64,000 nucleotides of DNA from Allopusillimonas sp008369125 (GCF_008369125.1 NZ_VOAY01000003.1:620001-684000), one strand, 5' to 3'. Counted from the first letter of the stretch, positions 24,874-33,217 are shown. The notes: generated by a model not told the origin, from the sequence alone. Program-made: numbers and translations.

Positions 24874-25275
24874 ATGGCGAAAGCTTCCAACAGCGGCGCA
24901 TCGCGCGCTCGCAAAAAAGTCAAGAAGAGCGTATCGGACGGCATTGCGCACGTTCACGCGTCCTTCAATAATACGATCATCACCATTACCGACCGTCAGG
25001 GCAATGCCCTGTCTTGGGCGACATCTGGTGGCGCCGGCTTTAAGGGCTCGCGCAAATCCACGCCGTTTGCAGCACAGGTCGCCGCTGAGTCAGCTGGCCG
25101 CCAGGCTCAAGAGTACGGCATCAAAACACTCGAAGTACGCATTAAGGGACCCGGCCCAGGCCGTGAATCGTCCGTGCGCGCTCTGAATGCTCTGGGTATC
25201 AAAATTTCCAGTATTTCAGACATCACACCGATTCCGCATAACGGCTGCCGGCCGCCCAAGCGTCGTCGCATCTAA
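24874..25275 (+). CDS. rpsK: 30S ribosomal protein S11
   Basis: S11, 133 residues, platform of the 30S subunit near the mRNA exit. HVHASFNNTIITITDRQGN, SGGAGFKGSRKSTPFAAQVAAE and the C-terminal GCRPPKRRRI are textbook. GAGGAA lies ahead of the ATG. Twelve bases separate it from rpsD, with TAAGGGGA supplying the ribosome-binding site. Confidence 0.98.
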   Translation: MAKASNSGASRARKKVKKSVSDGIAHVHASFNNTIITITDRQGNALSWATSGGAGFKGSRKSTPFAAQVAAESAGRQAQEYGIKTLEVRIKGPGPGRESSVRALNALGIKISSISDITPIPHNGCRPPKRRRI

Positions 25276-25286
25276 GGGGAAGCATC

Positions 25287-25910
25287 TTGGCACGTTATAT
25301 TGGACCTAAATGCAAGCTCTCGCGTCGCGAGGGTACTGATCTGTTTTTGAAGAGTGCACGCCGCTCGCTTGACTCAAAGTGCAAACTTGAGTCCAAGCCT
25401 GGCCAGCATGGCCGCACTTCTGGCGCCCGCACTTCAGACTACGGTCTGCAGCTGCGCGAAAAGCAGAAACTCAAGCGCATGTACGGCGTTCTCGAAAAGC
25501 AGTTTCGTAGATACTTTTTCGAAGCTGACCGTCGTCGTGGCAACACAGGCGAAACCTTGATTCAATTGCTCGAATCACGCCTCGACAACGTTGTTTACCG
25601 CATGGGCTTCGGCTCCACGCGCGCTGAAGCACGTCAGCTGGTAAACCACCGCGCTGTAGAAGTTAACGGCCACACCGCCGACATCGCTTCTATGCTGGTC
25701 AAGGCAGGCGACGTTGTTTCTATTCGTGAAAAAGCCAAGGCACAGCCTCGCATTCGCGAAGCGCTTGATCTTGCAACTGGCCAGGGCTTGCCACAGTGGG
25801 TAGAAGTCGACACCGACAAGCTCACCGGTACGTTCAAGCAAGTTCCAGACCGCGCTGATGTCGCTCGCGACGTCAACGAGTCAATGATTGTCGAGCTTTA
25901 CTCGCGTTAA
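25287..25910 (+). CDS. rpsD: 30S ribosomal protein S4
   Basis: S4, 207 residues, a 16S rRNA assembly initiator and, in E. coli, repressor of the alpha operon. It starts with TTG at 25287 (codon 2 is GCA, giving the standard ARYIGPKCKLSRREGTD), unusual for such an abundant protein; AAGGGGA is well placed upstream. The S4 RNA-binding domain is around residues 97-160 (LESRLDNVVYRMGFGSTRAEARQLV). Two N-terminal cysteines are not arranged as a zinc ribbon. It is followed by a 244-base spacer with a long hairpin before rpoA. Confidence 0.97.
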   Translation: MARYIGPKCKLSRREGTDLFLKSARRSLDSKCKLESKPGQHGRTSGARTSDYGLQLREKQKLKRMYGVLEKQFRRYFFEADRRRGNTGETLIQLLESRLDNVVYRMGFGSTRAEARQLVNHRAVEVNGHTADIASMLVKAGDVVSIREKAKAQPRIREALDLATGQGLPQWVEVDTDKLTGTFKQVPDRADVARDVNESMIVELYSR

Positions 25911-25918
25911 TCATGCTT

Positions 25919-25960
25919 TCTGCGTGGCGCTTCGGGCTTGTTCCTGAAGCGCCACGCAGG
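25919..25960 (+). other. Long hairpin between rpsD and rpoA
   Basis: Perfect 14-bp stem: CTGCGTGGCGCTTC (25920-25933) pairs with GAAGCGCCACGCAG (25946-25959), 12-base loop, starting 9 bases after the rpsD stop. No T-run follows, so it is not a classical terminator. It could be an RNA-processing or stabilising element, or an attenuator. The spacer 25911-26154 contains no supported gene. Confidence 0.75.
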
Positions 25961-26154
25961 CGTATGGCAGCGTGGTTTCCCGTTATTGCGACGTGTGTCG
26001 GCATATTGTCGCGCCCGTCCCGACGGGTCTGCCTGTTTCAGGCGCCATGGTTTCTGCCTATTCAATTTATCAGGCTACTGGTCTTTTGGGCCATCAGTCT
26101 TTTTCCATCAGCCTTATCGGTGTAACGAGCCGAGGGTATTGACAAGGAATTTTC

Positions 26155-27144
26155 ATGTCGTCACAAGGTTTTCTAAAGCCCCGCTCCATTGAAGTCGAGC
26201 CTGTTGGTAAAAATCACGCCAAAATCGTGATGGAGCCCTTCGAACGTGGCTACGGTCATACGCTGGGTAACGCTCTGCGTCGCATTCTTCTGTCTTCGAT
26301 GACAGGTTATGCGCCTACTGAAGTTCAGATGACGGGTGTTGTGCACGAGTACTCCACGGTTGCTGGTGTGCGCGAAGACGTTGTCGACGTTTTGCTCAAC
26401 CTTAAGGGCGTAGTCTTCAAGCTGCACAATCGCGAAGAAGTTACCCTGATCCTGCGCAAGCAGGGTGCTGGTGTTGTTACTGCTGCCGATATTGAACTGC
26501 CGCACGACGTCGAGATCATTAACCCTGATCACCACATCGCCACGCTGACCGAAGCCGGTAAGCTTGAAATGCAGATCAAGGTCGAGCAAGGTCGTGGCTA
26601 TGTGCCCGGTAACGTGCGTGCGCTGTCCGACGACCGCACTCATACCATTGGTCGCATTGTGCTTGATGCCTCATACAGCCCGGTTCGCCGCGTAAGCTAT
26701 TCGGTTGAAAGCGCGCGTGTTGAACAGCGTACTGACCTCGACAAGCTGGTGCTTGATATCGAAACCAACGGGGTTATCTCTCCAGAAGAAGCTGTACGCC
26801 AATCGGCGCGCATACTTATGGATCAGATTTCGGTGTTTGCCGCCCTTGAAGGTGCTGGCGATGCCTACGACACCGCACCGGCCCGTGGCGCTCCGCAGAT
26901 TGATCCTGTGCTGCTGCGTCCCGTTGACGATCTTGAGCTCACCGTGCGTTCGGCCAACTGCCTTAAGGCCGAAAATATCTACTACATCGGCGATCTCATT
27001 CAACGTACCGAGAACGAATTGCTCAAAACCCCTAACCTGGGTCGCAAGTCGCTCAACGAGATCAAAGAAGTGTTGGCTGCACGTGGCCTCACGCTGGGTA
27101 TGAAGCTCGAAAACTGGCCTCCGCTGGGCCTTGAGCGTCCGTAA
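26155..27144 (+). CDS. rpoA: DNA-directed RNA polymerase subunit alpha
   Basis: 329 residues, full-length. N-terminal assembly domain with EPFERGYGHTLGNALRRILLSSM (dimer and beta/beta-prime contacts). The C-terminal domain (about 245-320) has RSANCLKAENIYYIGDLIQRTENELLKTPNLGRKSLNEIKE, which binds UP elements and activators. AAGGAA precedes the ATG at 26155. Because of the 244-base spacer with a hairpin upstream, its ratio to rpsD may be adjusted at RNA level. Confidence 0.98.
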   Translation: MSSQGFLKPRSIEVEPVGKNHAKIVMEPFERGYGHTLGNALRRILLSSMTGYAPTEVQMTGVVHEYSTVAGVREDVVDVLLNLKGVVFKLHNREEVTLILRKQGAGVVTAADIELPHDVEIINPDHHIATLTEAGKLEMQIKVEQGRGYVPGNVRALSDDRTHTIGRIVLDASYSPVRRVSYSVESARVEQRTDLDKLVLDIETNGVISPEEAVRQSARILMDQISVFAALEGAGDAYDTAPARGAPQIDPVLLRPVDDLELTVRSANCLKAENIYYIGDLIQRTENELLKTPNLGRKSLNEIKEVLAARGLTLGMKLENWPPLGLERP

Positions 27145-27161
27145 GTATTAAGTTGTACCGT

Positions 27162-27192
27162 CAGGCAACCGGGCAGTGCGCCGGGCTGCCTG
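27162..27192 (+). other. Imperfect inverted repeat between rpoA and rplQ
   Basis: CAGGCA-A-CCGG pairs with CCGG-GC-TGCCTG across an 8-base loop; 10 bp with an internal loop, no T-run. The rpoA-rplQ gap is 172 bases, longer than usual for this pair. Function unknown; partial termination or processing are possible. Confidence 0.45.
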
Positions 27193-27316
27193 GCATGTTA
27201 AACCAGGTTTTCCACATATCGTGGTAAACTTCTGCCCCCACCCGGCCCGCAGCGCAGCTGATAGAAGAGCCGGTTAACAGACGGTATCCCCGTCATCAAG
27301 ATTCAAGGAAAACATC

Positions 27317-27700
27317 ATGCGTCATCGTAGTGGTCTGCGTAAACTAAATCGCACCAGTAGTCACCGTCTTGCCATGTTCCGCAACATGGCTGTGTCGTTA
27401 ATTACTCACGAAGCGATCAAAACGACATTGCCTAAGGCAAAAGAAATGCGTCGTGTAATTGAGCCTCTGATCACGCTTAGCAAAGAAGCCACAGTGGCCA
27501 ACCGTCGTCTGGCATTCGCTCGCCTGCGCGATCGTGACGCTGTCACCAAGCTGTTCAATGTAATCGGCCCTCGCTACAAAGAGCGTAATGGTGGTTACAC
27601 CCGCGTTCTTAAAATGGGTTTCCGTCAGGGCGACAACGCCCCCATGGCTTACATGGAACTGGTCGACCGCCCTGAAGTTGAAGAAGAAAGCGCTGAGTAA
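27317..27700 (+). CDS. rplQ: 50S ribosomal protein L17
   Basis: L17, 127 residues, near the tunnel exit. MRHRSGLRKLNRTSSHR and MFRNMAVSLITHEAIKTTLPKAKE are diagnostic; the C-terminus has the usual NGGYTRVLKMGFRQGDNAPMA pattern and an acidic tail. AAGGAAA precedes the ATG. It closes the ribosomal cluster; a strong hairpin follows. Confidence 0.98.
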   Translation: MRHRSGLRKLNRTSSHRLAMFRNMAVSLITHEAIKTTLPKAKEMRRVIEPLITLSKEATVANRRLAFARLRDRDAVTKLFNVIGPRYKERNGGYTRVLKMGFRQGDNAPMAYMELVDRPEVEEESAE

Positions 27701-27736
27701 GCTTGCGGCGTCTTTTTAAAAGACACATATTTGTAA

Positions 27737-27779
27737 ACTGCGCCCCACAAACTGGTTTTTCCGGTTTGTGGGGCGCAGT
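27737..27779 (+). terminator. Strong hairpin after rplQ (probable end of alpha operon)
   Basis: 16-bp perfect stem ACTGCGCCCCACAAAC (27737-27752) and GTTTGTGGGGCGCAGT (27764-27779), extended by TGG/CCG with a TTTTT loop. No T-run follows, so termination efficiency is uncertain; a smaller inverted repeat GTCTTTT-T-AAAAGAC (27710-27724) precedes it. Confidence 0.65.
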
Positions 27780-27904
27780 CCATTTACGCGTGTTCTATTT
27801 GTGCGGCGTAATCGTATGGCACTGTTAATCTGGTCGTCCTGGCGCGGCGGGGCGTCTTGCGCACCAGACAGTACAATCAGTCTGATTTCATTCTGGACTA
27901 TCCC

Positions 27905-28297
27905 ATGAGCTCTGATCGTCTCGGGGGCATCGCGCCTGAAGGCCTGCCCCACACTGCTTGCGCTGTTGCGGCGTCCGACATTGTGATTGTGCTGAGTAAC
28001 GCGCCCGATGCCTTGCTGGCGAAGCGTATTGCTCACGTATTGGTTGAAGAACACCTTGCCGCATGTGTGAACCTTGGCGAGGCGGGCCTGTCCATGTACA
28101 TGTGGCAGGGCACCCTGGAGGGGGCAGAAGAAATTCCCATGGTTATGAAAACCACGATCGAAAGGGCTCCCGCACTCATGGAAAGGCTGCGTCAATTGCA
28201 TCCCTACGAGGTTCCCGAGATGCTGATACTCCCGGTAGCGGGAGGCTCTCGCGAATATGTCGAGTGGGTGCGCGAGCAGGTCAAGCCGCAAGGCTGA
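27905..28297 (+). CDS. cutA: Divalent-cation tolerance protein CutA
   Basis: 130 residues from the ATG at 27905 (MSSDRLGG); the frame is open 16 codons further upstream but the family starts near the VIVLSNAPDALLAKRIAH block. CutA1 is a very stable trimer with a ferredoxin-like fold; VEEHLAACVNL, MYMWQGTLEGAEEIPMVMKT and LHPYEVPEML are the conserved strands. Its name comes from copper tolerance in E. coli, but the molecular role is unclear. It lies 26 bases before dsbD; E. coli has the same cutA-dsbD linkage. No strong ribosome-binding site is visible. Confidence 0.95.
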   Translation: MSSDRLGGIAPEGLPHTACAVAASDIVIVLSNAPDALLAKRIAHVLVEEHLAACVNLGEAGLSMYMWQGTLEGAEEIPMVMKTTIERAPALMERLRQLHPYEVPEMLILPVAGGSREYVEWVREQVKPQG

Positions 28298-28323
28298 TTC
28301 ATTAAGTTTTCAAGGACGTAAAC

Positions 28324-30348
28324 ATGTTGTATTTTGCGCGGTCAGACAACGCGGCCTTTGGTCGGCGTGTAAGTCTGCGGGCGTGCCTGGCGGCTTTCTT
28401 TATAGTTATTGTGTCGCTGATGGCGTTTCATTCTGCTATGGCAGAAGAAGATTTTCTCGACCCTGAACAGGCGTTTGTTTTTTCAGCGGCCACGCAAAAG
28501 CCCCATGAGCTCTCTGTACATTTCAAGATTGCGCCCAAGTACTACATGTATCGTTCGCGTTTTGAGTTTGCCGTTGATGACGGCACTGACGCATCGGTAC
28601 TGGGTCAGCCAGTTTTTCCTCAGGGGCAGGTTAAATATGACCCTACCTTTGATGAAAACATGGAGGTCTACCACGATCAGATCACCATACGTGTGCCGTT
28701 GCAGGCTGGTGCTGCGCAAGCGTTCAAAGTTTCAATCACGGGGCAGGGCTGCGCAGATGCGGGCCTTTGTTACCCACCCGATACGCGCCAGATTACGCTT
28801 TCACCGATAGACGGCGGCTACGCAGCCGCGGGCAAGGGCGTGGTTGCCCGGGTGCCCGACCCAGCTCCGCAGGCAGGCGTATCGGGCGGTGCAAGCAAGG
28901 GCACTGGTGCTGGCACCAACGGCGGCGTGGCATCTGGCGCGCCGGGCGGGCAATTAAGCAGCGCGCTGAATCTGGGCGATGCCGGCTTTGCCACGTATCT
29001 GTCTCACGCCGGCTTGCTCGAGATTGTCGGATTGTCGCTGCTGCTAGGGCTGTTGCTGTCATTTACCCCATGTGTTTTGCCCATGGTGCCCATTCTGCTG
29101 GCCATTCTCATGGGCAGATCGGGTCCGTCGTCCGAAACGACGCAACCGGGTAGAGCAGGGTCTGCAAGCACCAGGGTGCCGCTCACCCGCAAGCGAGGGC
29201 TTGCACTGGCGGCTGTCTTTGTGCTGGGCATGTCGTTGGTTTATACCGCGCTAGGCATTGCAGCGGGGCTGGTGGGTGCCAGTCTCGCGGGCTGGCTTCA
29301 AACTCCATGGGTGCTGGGTGTCTTCGCCTTTTTGCTGGCTTTGCTGGCGCTGGCGATGTTTGACGTATATACCCTGCAGGCACCCACGGGCATGCAGTCC
29401 GCGTTGAACCAGCGCCTTTCCAGGATACCTGGTGGGCATTACGGCGGCGTGTTCATCATGGGCATGCTGTCGGCACTCATCGTCGGCCCGTGCGTGGCAG
29501 CACCACTGGCCGGTGTGCTGCTGTTTATTTCGCAAACAGGCGATGTGGTGCTGGGTGGCACGGCGCTGTTTGCGCTGGCCTGGGGGCAGGGCCTGCTGCT
29601 GCTGGCGGTGGGCGCGTCCTCGGGCATGTTAATGCCTAAGGCAGGCCCCTGGATGCAAGGCATCAAGCATATCTTTGGCATTTTGCTGCTGGCAACGGCC
29701 TGGTGGATGGTTAACTCGGTTGTACCAGATTGGCTGTCCATACTTGGGTGGGCACTGCTGGCCCTTTGGGCGGCCGTCATGCTTGGCGCGTTCGGGGCCA
29801 TTAATCAGGCGGCTGACGCCGGTGTCGGAGCAGGGCTGCGTAAAGCCTTGGGTCTGGCGTTAGCAGCTTGGGCGCTTATTTTGCTGGTCGGTTTGGCGGC
29901 AGGTAGCCGCGACATGCTGCGGCCGCTGGCTGTGTTGACCGCAAGCAGCGGGTCGGGATTTGCAGGGTCTGGGCAACTGGCAGATAGTCCAACACGATTT
30001 GTGCGGGTAGGCTCCAGCGAAGAACTCGACCAACTGCTGGCCACCGCAGATCGTCCGGTTATGCTCGATTTTTATGCTGACTGGTGCGTATCGTGCATAG
30101 AAATGGAGCGCTTTACGTTTAGCGACCCGGCTGTCGCACAACAAATGTCGCGCATGCTGCTGGTACAGGCTGACGTCACTGACAATACCCCGCAAGACCG
30201 CGCCTTGCTGAAGCGTTTCAAGCTGTTTGGGCCACCCGGTATTATCTTTTTTGATCAGCAGGGCGGCGAACTGGATAGTGCGCGCGTCGTCGGTTTTATG
30301 AACGCCGAGAAATTTGGCATTGTGCTGGGACGCGTGCTGGGTCAATAA
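28324..30348 (+). CDS. dsbD: Thiol:disulfide interchange protein DsbD
   Basis: 674 residues, inner-membrane protein moving electrons from cytoplasmic thioredoxin to the periplasm. The signal peptide ends near AMA (residue 40). The alpha domain has Cys143 and Cys149 (GQGCADAGLCYPP), the eight-helix beta domain Cys250 (TPCVLPMVP) and Cys390 (GPCVAAP), and the thioredoxin-like gamma domain Cys588-x-x-Cys591 (DWCVSCIEME). All six redox cysteines are present. The linker before the beta domain is rich in Gly/Ala/Ser. It would keep apocytochrome haem-binding cysteines reduced for the ResB-CcsA system encoded nearby, and supply DsbC-type isomerases. Confidence 0.96.
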   Translation: MLYFARSDNAAFGRRVSLRACLAAFFIVIVSLMAFHSAMAEEDFLDPEQAFVFSAATQKPHELSVHFKIAPKYYMYRSRFEFAVDDGTDASVLGQPVFPQGQVKYDPTFDENMEVYHDQITIRVPLQAGAAQAFKVSITGQGCADAGLCYPPDTRQITLSPIDGGYAAAGKGVVARVPDPAPQAGVSGGASKGTGAGTNGGVASGAPGGQLSSALNLGDAGFATYLSHAGLLEIVGLSLLLGLLLSFTPCVLPMVPILLAILMGRSGPSSETTQPGRAGSASTRVPLTRKRGLALAAVFVLGMSLVYTALGIAAGLVGASLAGWLQTPWVLGVFAFLLALLALAMFDVYTLQAPTGMQSALNQRLSRIPGGHYGGVFIMGMLSALIVGPCVAAPLAGVLLFISQTGDVVLGGTALFALAWGQGLLLLAVGASSGMLMPKAGPWMQGIKHIFGILLLATAWWMVNSVVPDWLSILGWALLALWAAVMLGAFGAINQAADAGVGAGLRKALGLALAAWALILLVGLAAGSRDMLRPLAVLTASSGSGFAGSGQLADSPTRFVRVGSSEELDQLLATADRPVMLDFYADWCVSCIEMERFTFSDPAVAQQMSRMLLVQADVTDNTPQDRALLKRFKLFGPPGIIFFDQQGGELDSARVVGFMNAEKFGIVLGRVLGQ

Positions 30349-30454
30349 ATAATGCGTACTTACCGGCAACCGGGGCGCAGGGCATCATGCTACTGCGATT
30401 TGTTGTGGCGCGCGGGGCCGCGCCATTGTTACGGGATGCCAGCATCCAGACGCC

Positions 30455-30573
30455 AGCACAGGCAACGAGCAACAGGCAACGAGCAACAGGCAACGAGCAA
30501 CAGGCAGCGACGAGCAAGCAATAGGCAACGACGAGCAAGCAACGACCAGCAAGCACCAGGCAGCCAAGAAACA
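30455..30573. repeat. Heptamer-based tandem repeat array between dsbD and hemB
   Basis: Three exact copies of GCAACGAGCAACAG (30462-30475, 30476-30489, 30490-30503), then 21-base units GCAGCGACGAGCAAGCAATAG and GCAACGACGAGCAAGCAACGA, then degenerate copies. All unit lengths are multiples of 7 (GCAACGA / GCAACAG / CGAGCAA). It lies between the convergent stops of dsbD (30348) and hemB (30635), so it is transcribed only as 3' tail. A Leu/Cys/Ala/Val-rich open frame on the minus strand is a by-product of the repeat. Confidence 0.88.
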
Positions 30574-30634
30574 GAAGCTAGCAACAAGGGGCAAGGCGGG
30601 CACTGTGTTCAAGTGCCGCGCCTTGTTTTGGCCT

Positions 30635-31651
30635 TTAGGCCTGAGCCTTGAGCAGTCTGGCCGCTTCAATGGCAAAGTAGGTCAGAATGCCATCGGCGCC
30701 GGCGCGCTTGAAGGCCACCAGTGATTCCATCATGACCTTGTCGTGATCAAGCCAGCCATTATCTGATGCGGCCTTGATCATGGCGTACTCACCGCTTACC
30801 TGGTAAGCATACGTGGGCATGCCAAACGCATCTTTGACCTCACGCAGTACATCGAGGTAGGGCAGGCCGGGTTTTACCATGACCATGTCGGCGCCTTCGC
30901 GGATATCGGCTGCAACCTCACGCAGGGCTTCGAGGCGGTTGGCAGGGTCCATCTGGTAGGTGAACTTGTTTGATTTGCCCAAGTTGGCTGCCGAGCCTAC
31001 AGCATCGCGGAAAGGCCCGTAAAAGGCGCTGGCATATTTGGCCGAATAGGCCATGATGCGTGTATAGATGTAGCGTTCGGCTTCAAGCGCCTGACGTATG
31101 GTACCTATGCGGCCGTCCATCATGTCGCTGGGCGCCACGATGTCGACACCAGCCTGAGCCTGCACCAGGGCCTGCCGGGTAAGGATCTCGACAGTAGGCT
31201 CGTTGAGTACATAGCCGTCATCGTCAATGACGCCATCCTGGCCATGGCTGGTATAGGGGTCAAGCGCTACGTCTGTCAGTATGCCGAGCTCTGGAAAGCG
31301 TTGCTTTAACGCCGCCACGACACGTGGCATCAGCCCGTCAGGGTTGGCGGCCTCGACGCCGTCAGGGGTTTTTAGATCAGCCTCAATAACCGGGAACAGC
31401 GCCAGCACCGGGATACCCAGGGCGACGCATTCTTCGGCCACCTCAAGTACTGTGTCGGGCGAGTAGCGCACGATGCCCGGCATGGAGGGTACAGCTTCGT
31501 GTACGCCATTGCCTTCGCGCACAAACACTGGGTAGATCAGGTCGTTGGCGGTAAGCACGTTTTCGCGTACCAACCGACGTGAGAATTCATCACAGCGATT
31601 GCGGCGCATGCGGGTAACAGGGAACTCAGGGGGTAATACAAACTTCGTCAT
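30635..31651 (-). CDS. hemB: Delta-aminolevulinic acid dehydratase (porphobilinogen synthase)
   Basis: 338 residues; condenses two 5-aminolevulinate molecules to porphobilinogen, the second common step of haem synthesis. Active-site lysines lie in YSAKYASAFYGPF and MVMVKPGLPYLD. The metal-site segment DVALDPYTSHGQDG carries Asp/His rather than a Cys triad, so the enzyme is probably of the Mg-dependent, zinc-independent type. IVAPSDMMDGRI is also conserved. It sits 46 bases downstream of engB on the same strand and in a cytochrome c neighbourhood. Confidence 0.96.
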   Translation of the reverse strand: MTKFVLPPEFPVTRMRRNRCDEFSRRLVRENVLTANDLIYPVFVREGNGVHEAVPSMPGIVRYSPDTVLEVAEECVALGIPVLALFPVIEADLKTPDGVEAANPDGLMPRVVAALKQRFPELGILTDVALDPYTSHGQDGVIDDDGYVLNEPTVEILTRQALVQAQAGVDIVAPSDMMDGRIGTIRQALEAERYIYTRIMAYSAKYASAFYGPFRDAVGSAANLGKSNKFTYQMDPANRLEALREVAADIREGADMVMVKPGLPYLDVLREVKDAFGMPTYAYQVSGEYAMIKAASDNGWLDHDKVMMESLVAFKRAGADGILTYFAIEAARLLKAQA

Positions 31652-31697
31652 TGCAAAAAACTCCGTGAAACCACGCTTTTATGGAGCGTGGAGAGCA

Positions 31698-32321
31698 TCA
31701 AGGTACGACCTTGGGAGAAATCCAGTTTTCGATCTGGGCGGTGGCTGTGTCCAGGCCTATGCGTTCTGTGGCCGAAAACGGCACGGTATTAAGAGCACCG
31801 ATCTCGGCAAGCTCTTTTTGGACCGCAGCAACGGCCTTTAGTCTTTGCCCATAAGGCAGCTTGTCGGCCTTGGTAAGTAATGCCAGCACAGGAATGCCGG
31901 TGGGTGCGATCCAGTCGGCCATGCGCTTGTCGAGGTCAGTAACGCCACGACGTATGTCAATGAGCATGACCACGCCGGCCAACGAGGTGCGGGTACGCAG
32001 GTAGCCGCCAAGGGTATCTGCCCAGTCTTCTTTTTCTTGGCGGGCTACCGAGGCATAACCGTAGCCTGGCAGGTCGACCAGAAAGCCCAGGTGTGCCCCA
32101 GGCTCGATTGGGTCGGGGATGCCGAATAAATTGATGAGGCGCGTACGCCCCGGTGTTTTACTGGAGAATGCCAACCTGCGCTGATTGGTCAGCACATTGA
32201 TGGCGGAAGACTTGCCAGAGTTGGACCGCCCGACGAAGCAAACCTCTGCTGTTGTAGGAGGCGGAAGCTGTTCAAGAAGGGCCGCCGAAACGGTAAAGGA
32301 AGCGCGATGCAGTATGGACAC
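31698..32321 (-). CDS. engB: Ribosome-biogenesis GTPase EngB (YihA/YsxC)
   Basis: 207 residues, a small GTPase needed for late 50S assembly. G1 Walker A is GRSNSGKS at residues 31-38, G3 is DLPGYGYA and G4 is TKADK. The start codon is GTG at 32321 (SILHRASFTVS follows); no ATG offers a better N-terminus. The divergent cytochrome c4 gene begins about 150 bases away, so both promoters lie in 32322-32474. Usually essential in Proteobacteria. Confidence 0.95.
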   Translation of the reverse strand: MSILHRASFTVSAALLEQLPPPTTAEVCFVGRSNSGKSSAINVLTNQRRLAFSSKTPGRTRLINLFGIPDPIEPGAHLGFLVDLPGYGYASVARQEKEDWADTLGGYLRTRTSLAGVVMLIDIRRGVTDLDKRMADWIAPTGIPVLALLTKADKLPYGQRLKAVAAVQKELAEIGALNTVPFSATERIGLDTATAQIENWISPKVVP

Positions 32322-32333
32322 TGGAGGTACCTG

Positions 32334-32362
32334 AGTTATTCATTCAACCGCTATTGTATAAT
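32334..32362 (+). promoter_or_regulatory. Candidate promoter for cytochrome c4
   Basis: Perfect -10 TATAAT at 32357-32362, in a short AT-rich patch, about 110 bases before the cytochrome gene. No good -35 hexamer is present at 16-18 bases spacing, so it may depend on an activator. Confidence 0.4.
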
Positions 32363-32474
32363 CGCAGGTTTGAAACAGTTGCGTCATTTTTGCTAAGCCC
32401 CATTTTAAGTGGAAATGGCGTTGTCATAGTGGTGTCTATGACACCCTGATCGAACATCGATCGTCGAGGTCCTC

Positions 32475-33176
32475 ATGAAGCGCATGCTTTCCAGTTTCGT
32501 AGTAGCCGGCGTATTGGCGCTTGGCTCTTCCGTAGCCTCTCTTGCCTATGCGGCAGATATCGCGGTGGCTAAGCCAGACGCCGCCAAAGGCGAGCAACTG
32601 TATGCCAACGGGGATATGGCCCGCGGCGTGCTGGCCTGTGCCAGTTGCCACGGCGCAGCGGGCAACAGCACAATTCCGCTAAACCCCAATCTGTCGCATC
32701 AGCCGCACGAGTATCTCGTCAAGCAGCTGATTGATTTCGCCCCACAAGGCGAAGGCAAGGCGCCTAAACGCGGAGGCTCTAATGGTGCGCCTTCGGTTAT
32801 GACGGCGTTTGCTTCGGCACTTACTGAAGAAGACCGGCAAAACGTGGCTTACTATCTGGCGCAGCAAGCGCTAGACCCAAAAACGGCAGCTACGGCCACC
32901 AATGAAGGCACCATGGAGCGTGGTCAGCATATCTGGCGTGGTGGCGTGCCTGATCGCAATGTGCCAGCCTGTGCTGGCTGTCATTCGCCCAACGGCGCTG
33001 GCATTCCGGCTAACTACCCACGCTTGTCGGGCCAGCACCCCGAATACATTGCGGAACAACTTAAGTTGTTCCGCAGCGGTGATCGCGGTAATAATGTGAT
33101 CATGCAAGAAATTGCCGACCGCATGTCTGATTCTGATATCGCTGCCGTGGCAGACTACGCTGCCGGTCTGCGGTAA
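32475..33176 (+). CDS. Dihaem cytochrome c4
   Basis: 233 residues. N-terminal signal peptide (MKRMLSSFVVAGVLALGSSVASLAYA). Two c-type haem sites: C55-A-S-C58-H59 and C166-A-G-C169-H170, in two cytochrome-c class I domains, the c4 pattern (each with a distal methionine; MTAF in domain 1 and MSD region in domain 2 are candidates). Periplasmic, donating electrons to terminal oxidases such as cbb3. It lies upstream of resB-ccsA, the machinery that would attach its haems, and diverges from engB. Confidence 0.94.
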   Translation: MKRMLSSFVVAGVLALGSSVASLAYAADIAVAKPDAAKGEQLYANGDMARGVLACASCHGAAGNSTIPLNPNLSHQPHEYLVKQLIDFAPQGEGKAPKRGGSNGAPSVMTAFASALTEEDRQNVAYYLAQQALDPKTAATATNEGTMERGQHIWRGGVPDRNVPACAGCHSPNGAGIPANYPRLSGQHPEYIAEQLKLFRSGDRGNNVIMQEIADRMSDSDIAAVADYAAGLR

Positions 33177-33192
33177 ACAAACGCCTCGGCAT

Positions 33193-33217
33193 AAGCCTCG
33201 CCCCGCAGGGCGAGGTT
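33193..33217 (+). terminator. Probable terminator after cytochrome c4
   Basis: Perfect 8-bp stem CCTCGCCC (33196-33203) and GGGCGAGG (33208-33215), loop CGCA, followed only by TTAAT. The weak T-run suggests partial termination, leaving some read-through to resB 165 bases on. Confidence 0.6.

Noticed and set aside
25913..26125. 70-codon open frame between rpsD and rpoA
   Set aside because: Covers the hairpin, lacks a ribosome-binding site and resembles nothing; treated as untranslated spacer.
27738..27769. CAAAC...GTTTG near rplQ as a second PsrA operator
   Set aside because: The arms are part of a 16-bp GC-rich hairpin with an 11-base spacing, outside the 2-4 base PsrA spacing.
30296..30675. 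Cys/Leu/Val/Ala-rich minus-strand frames looking like a membrane or lipoprotein peptide
   Set aside because: Composition arises from translating the heptamer repeat in the GTTGCTC-type strand; unit length breaks the frame.
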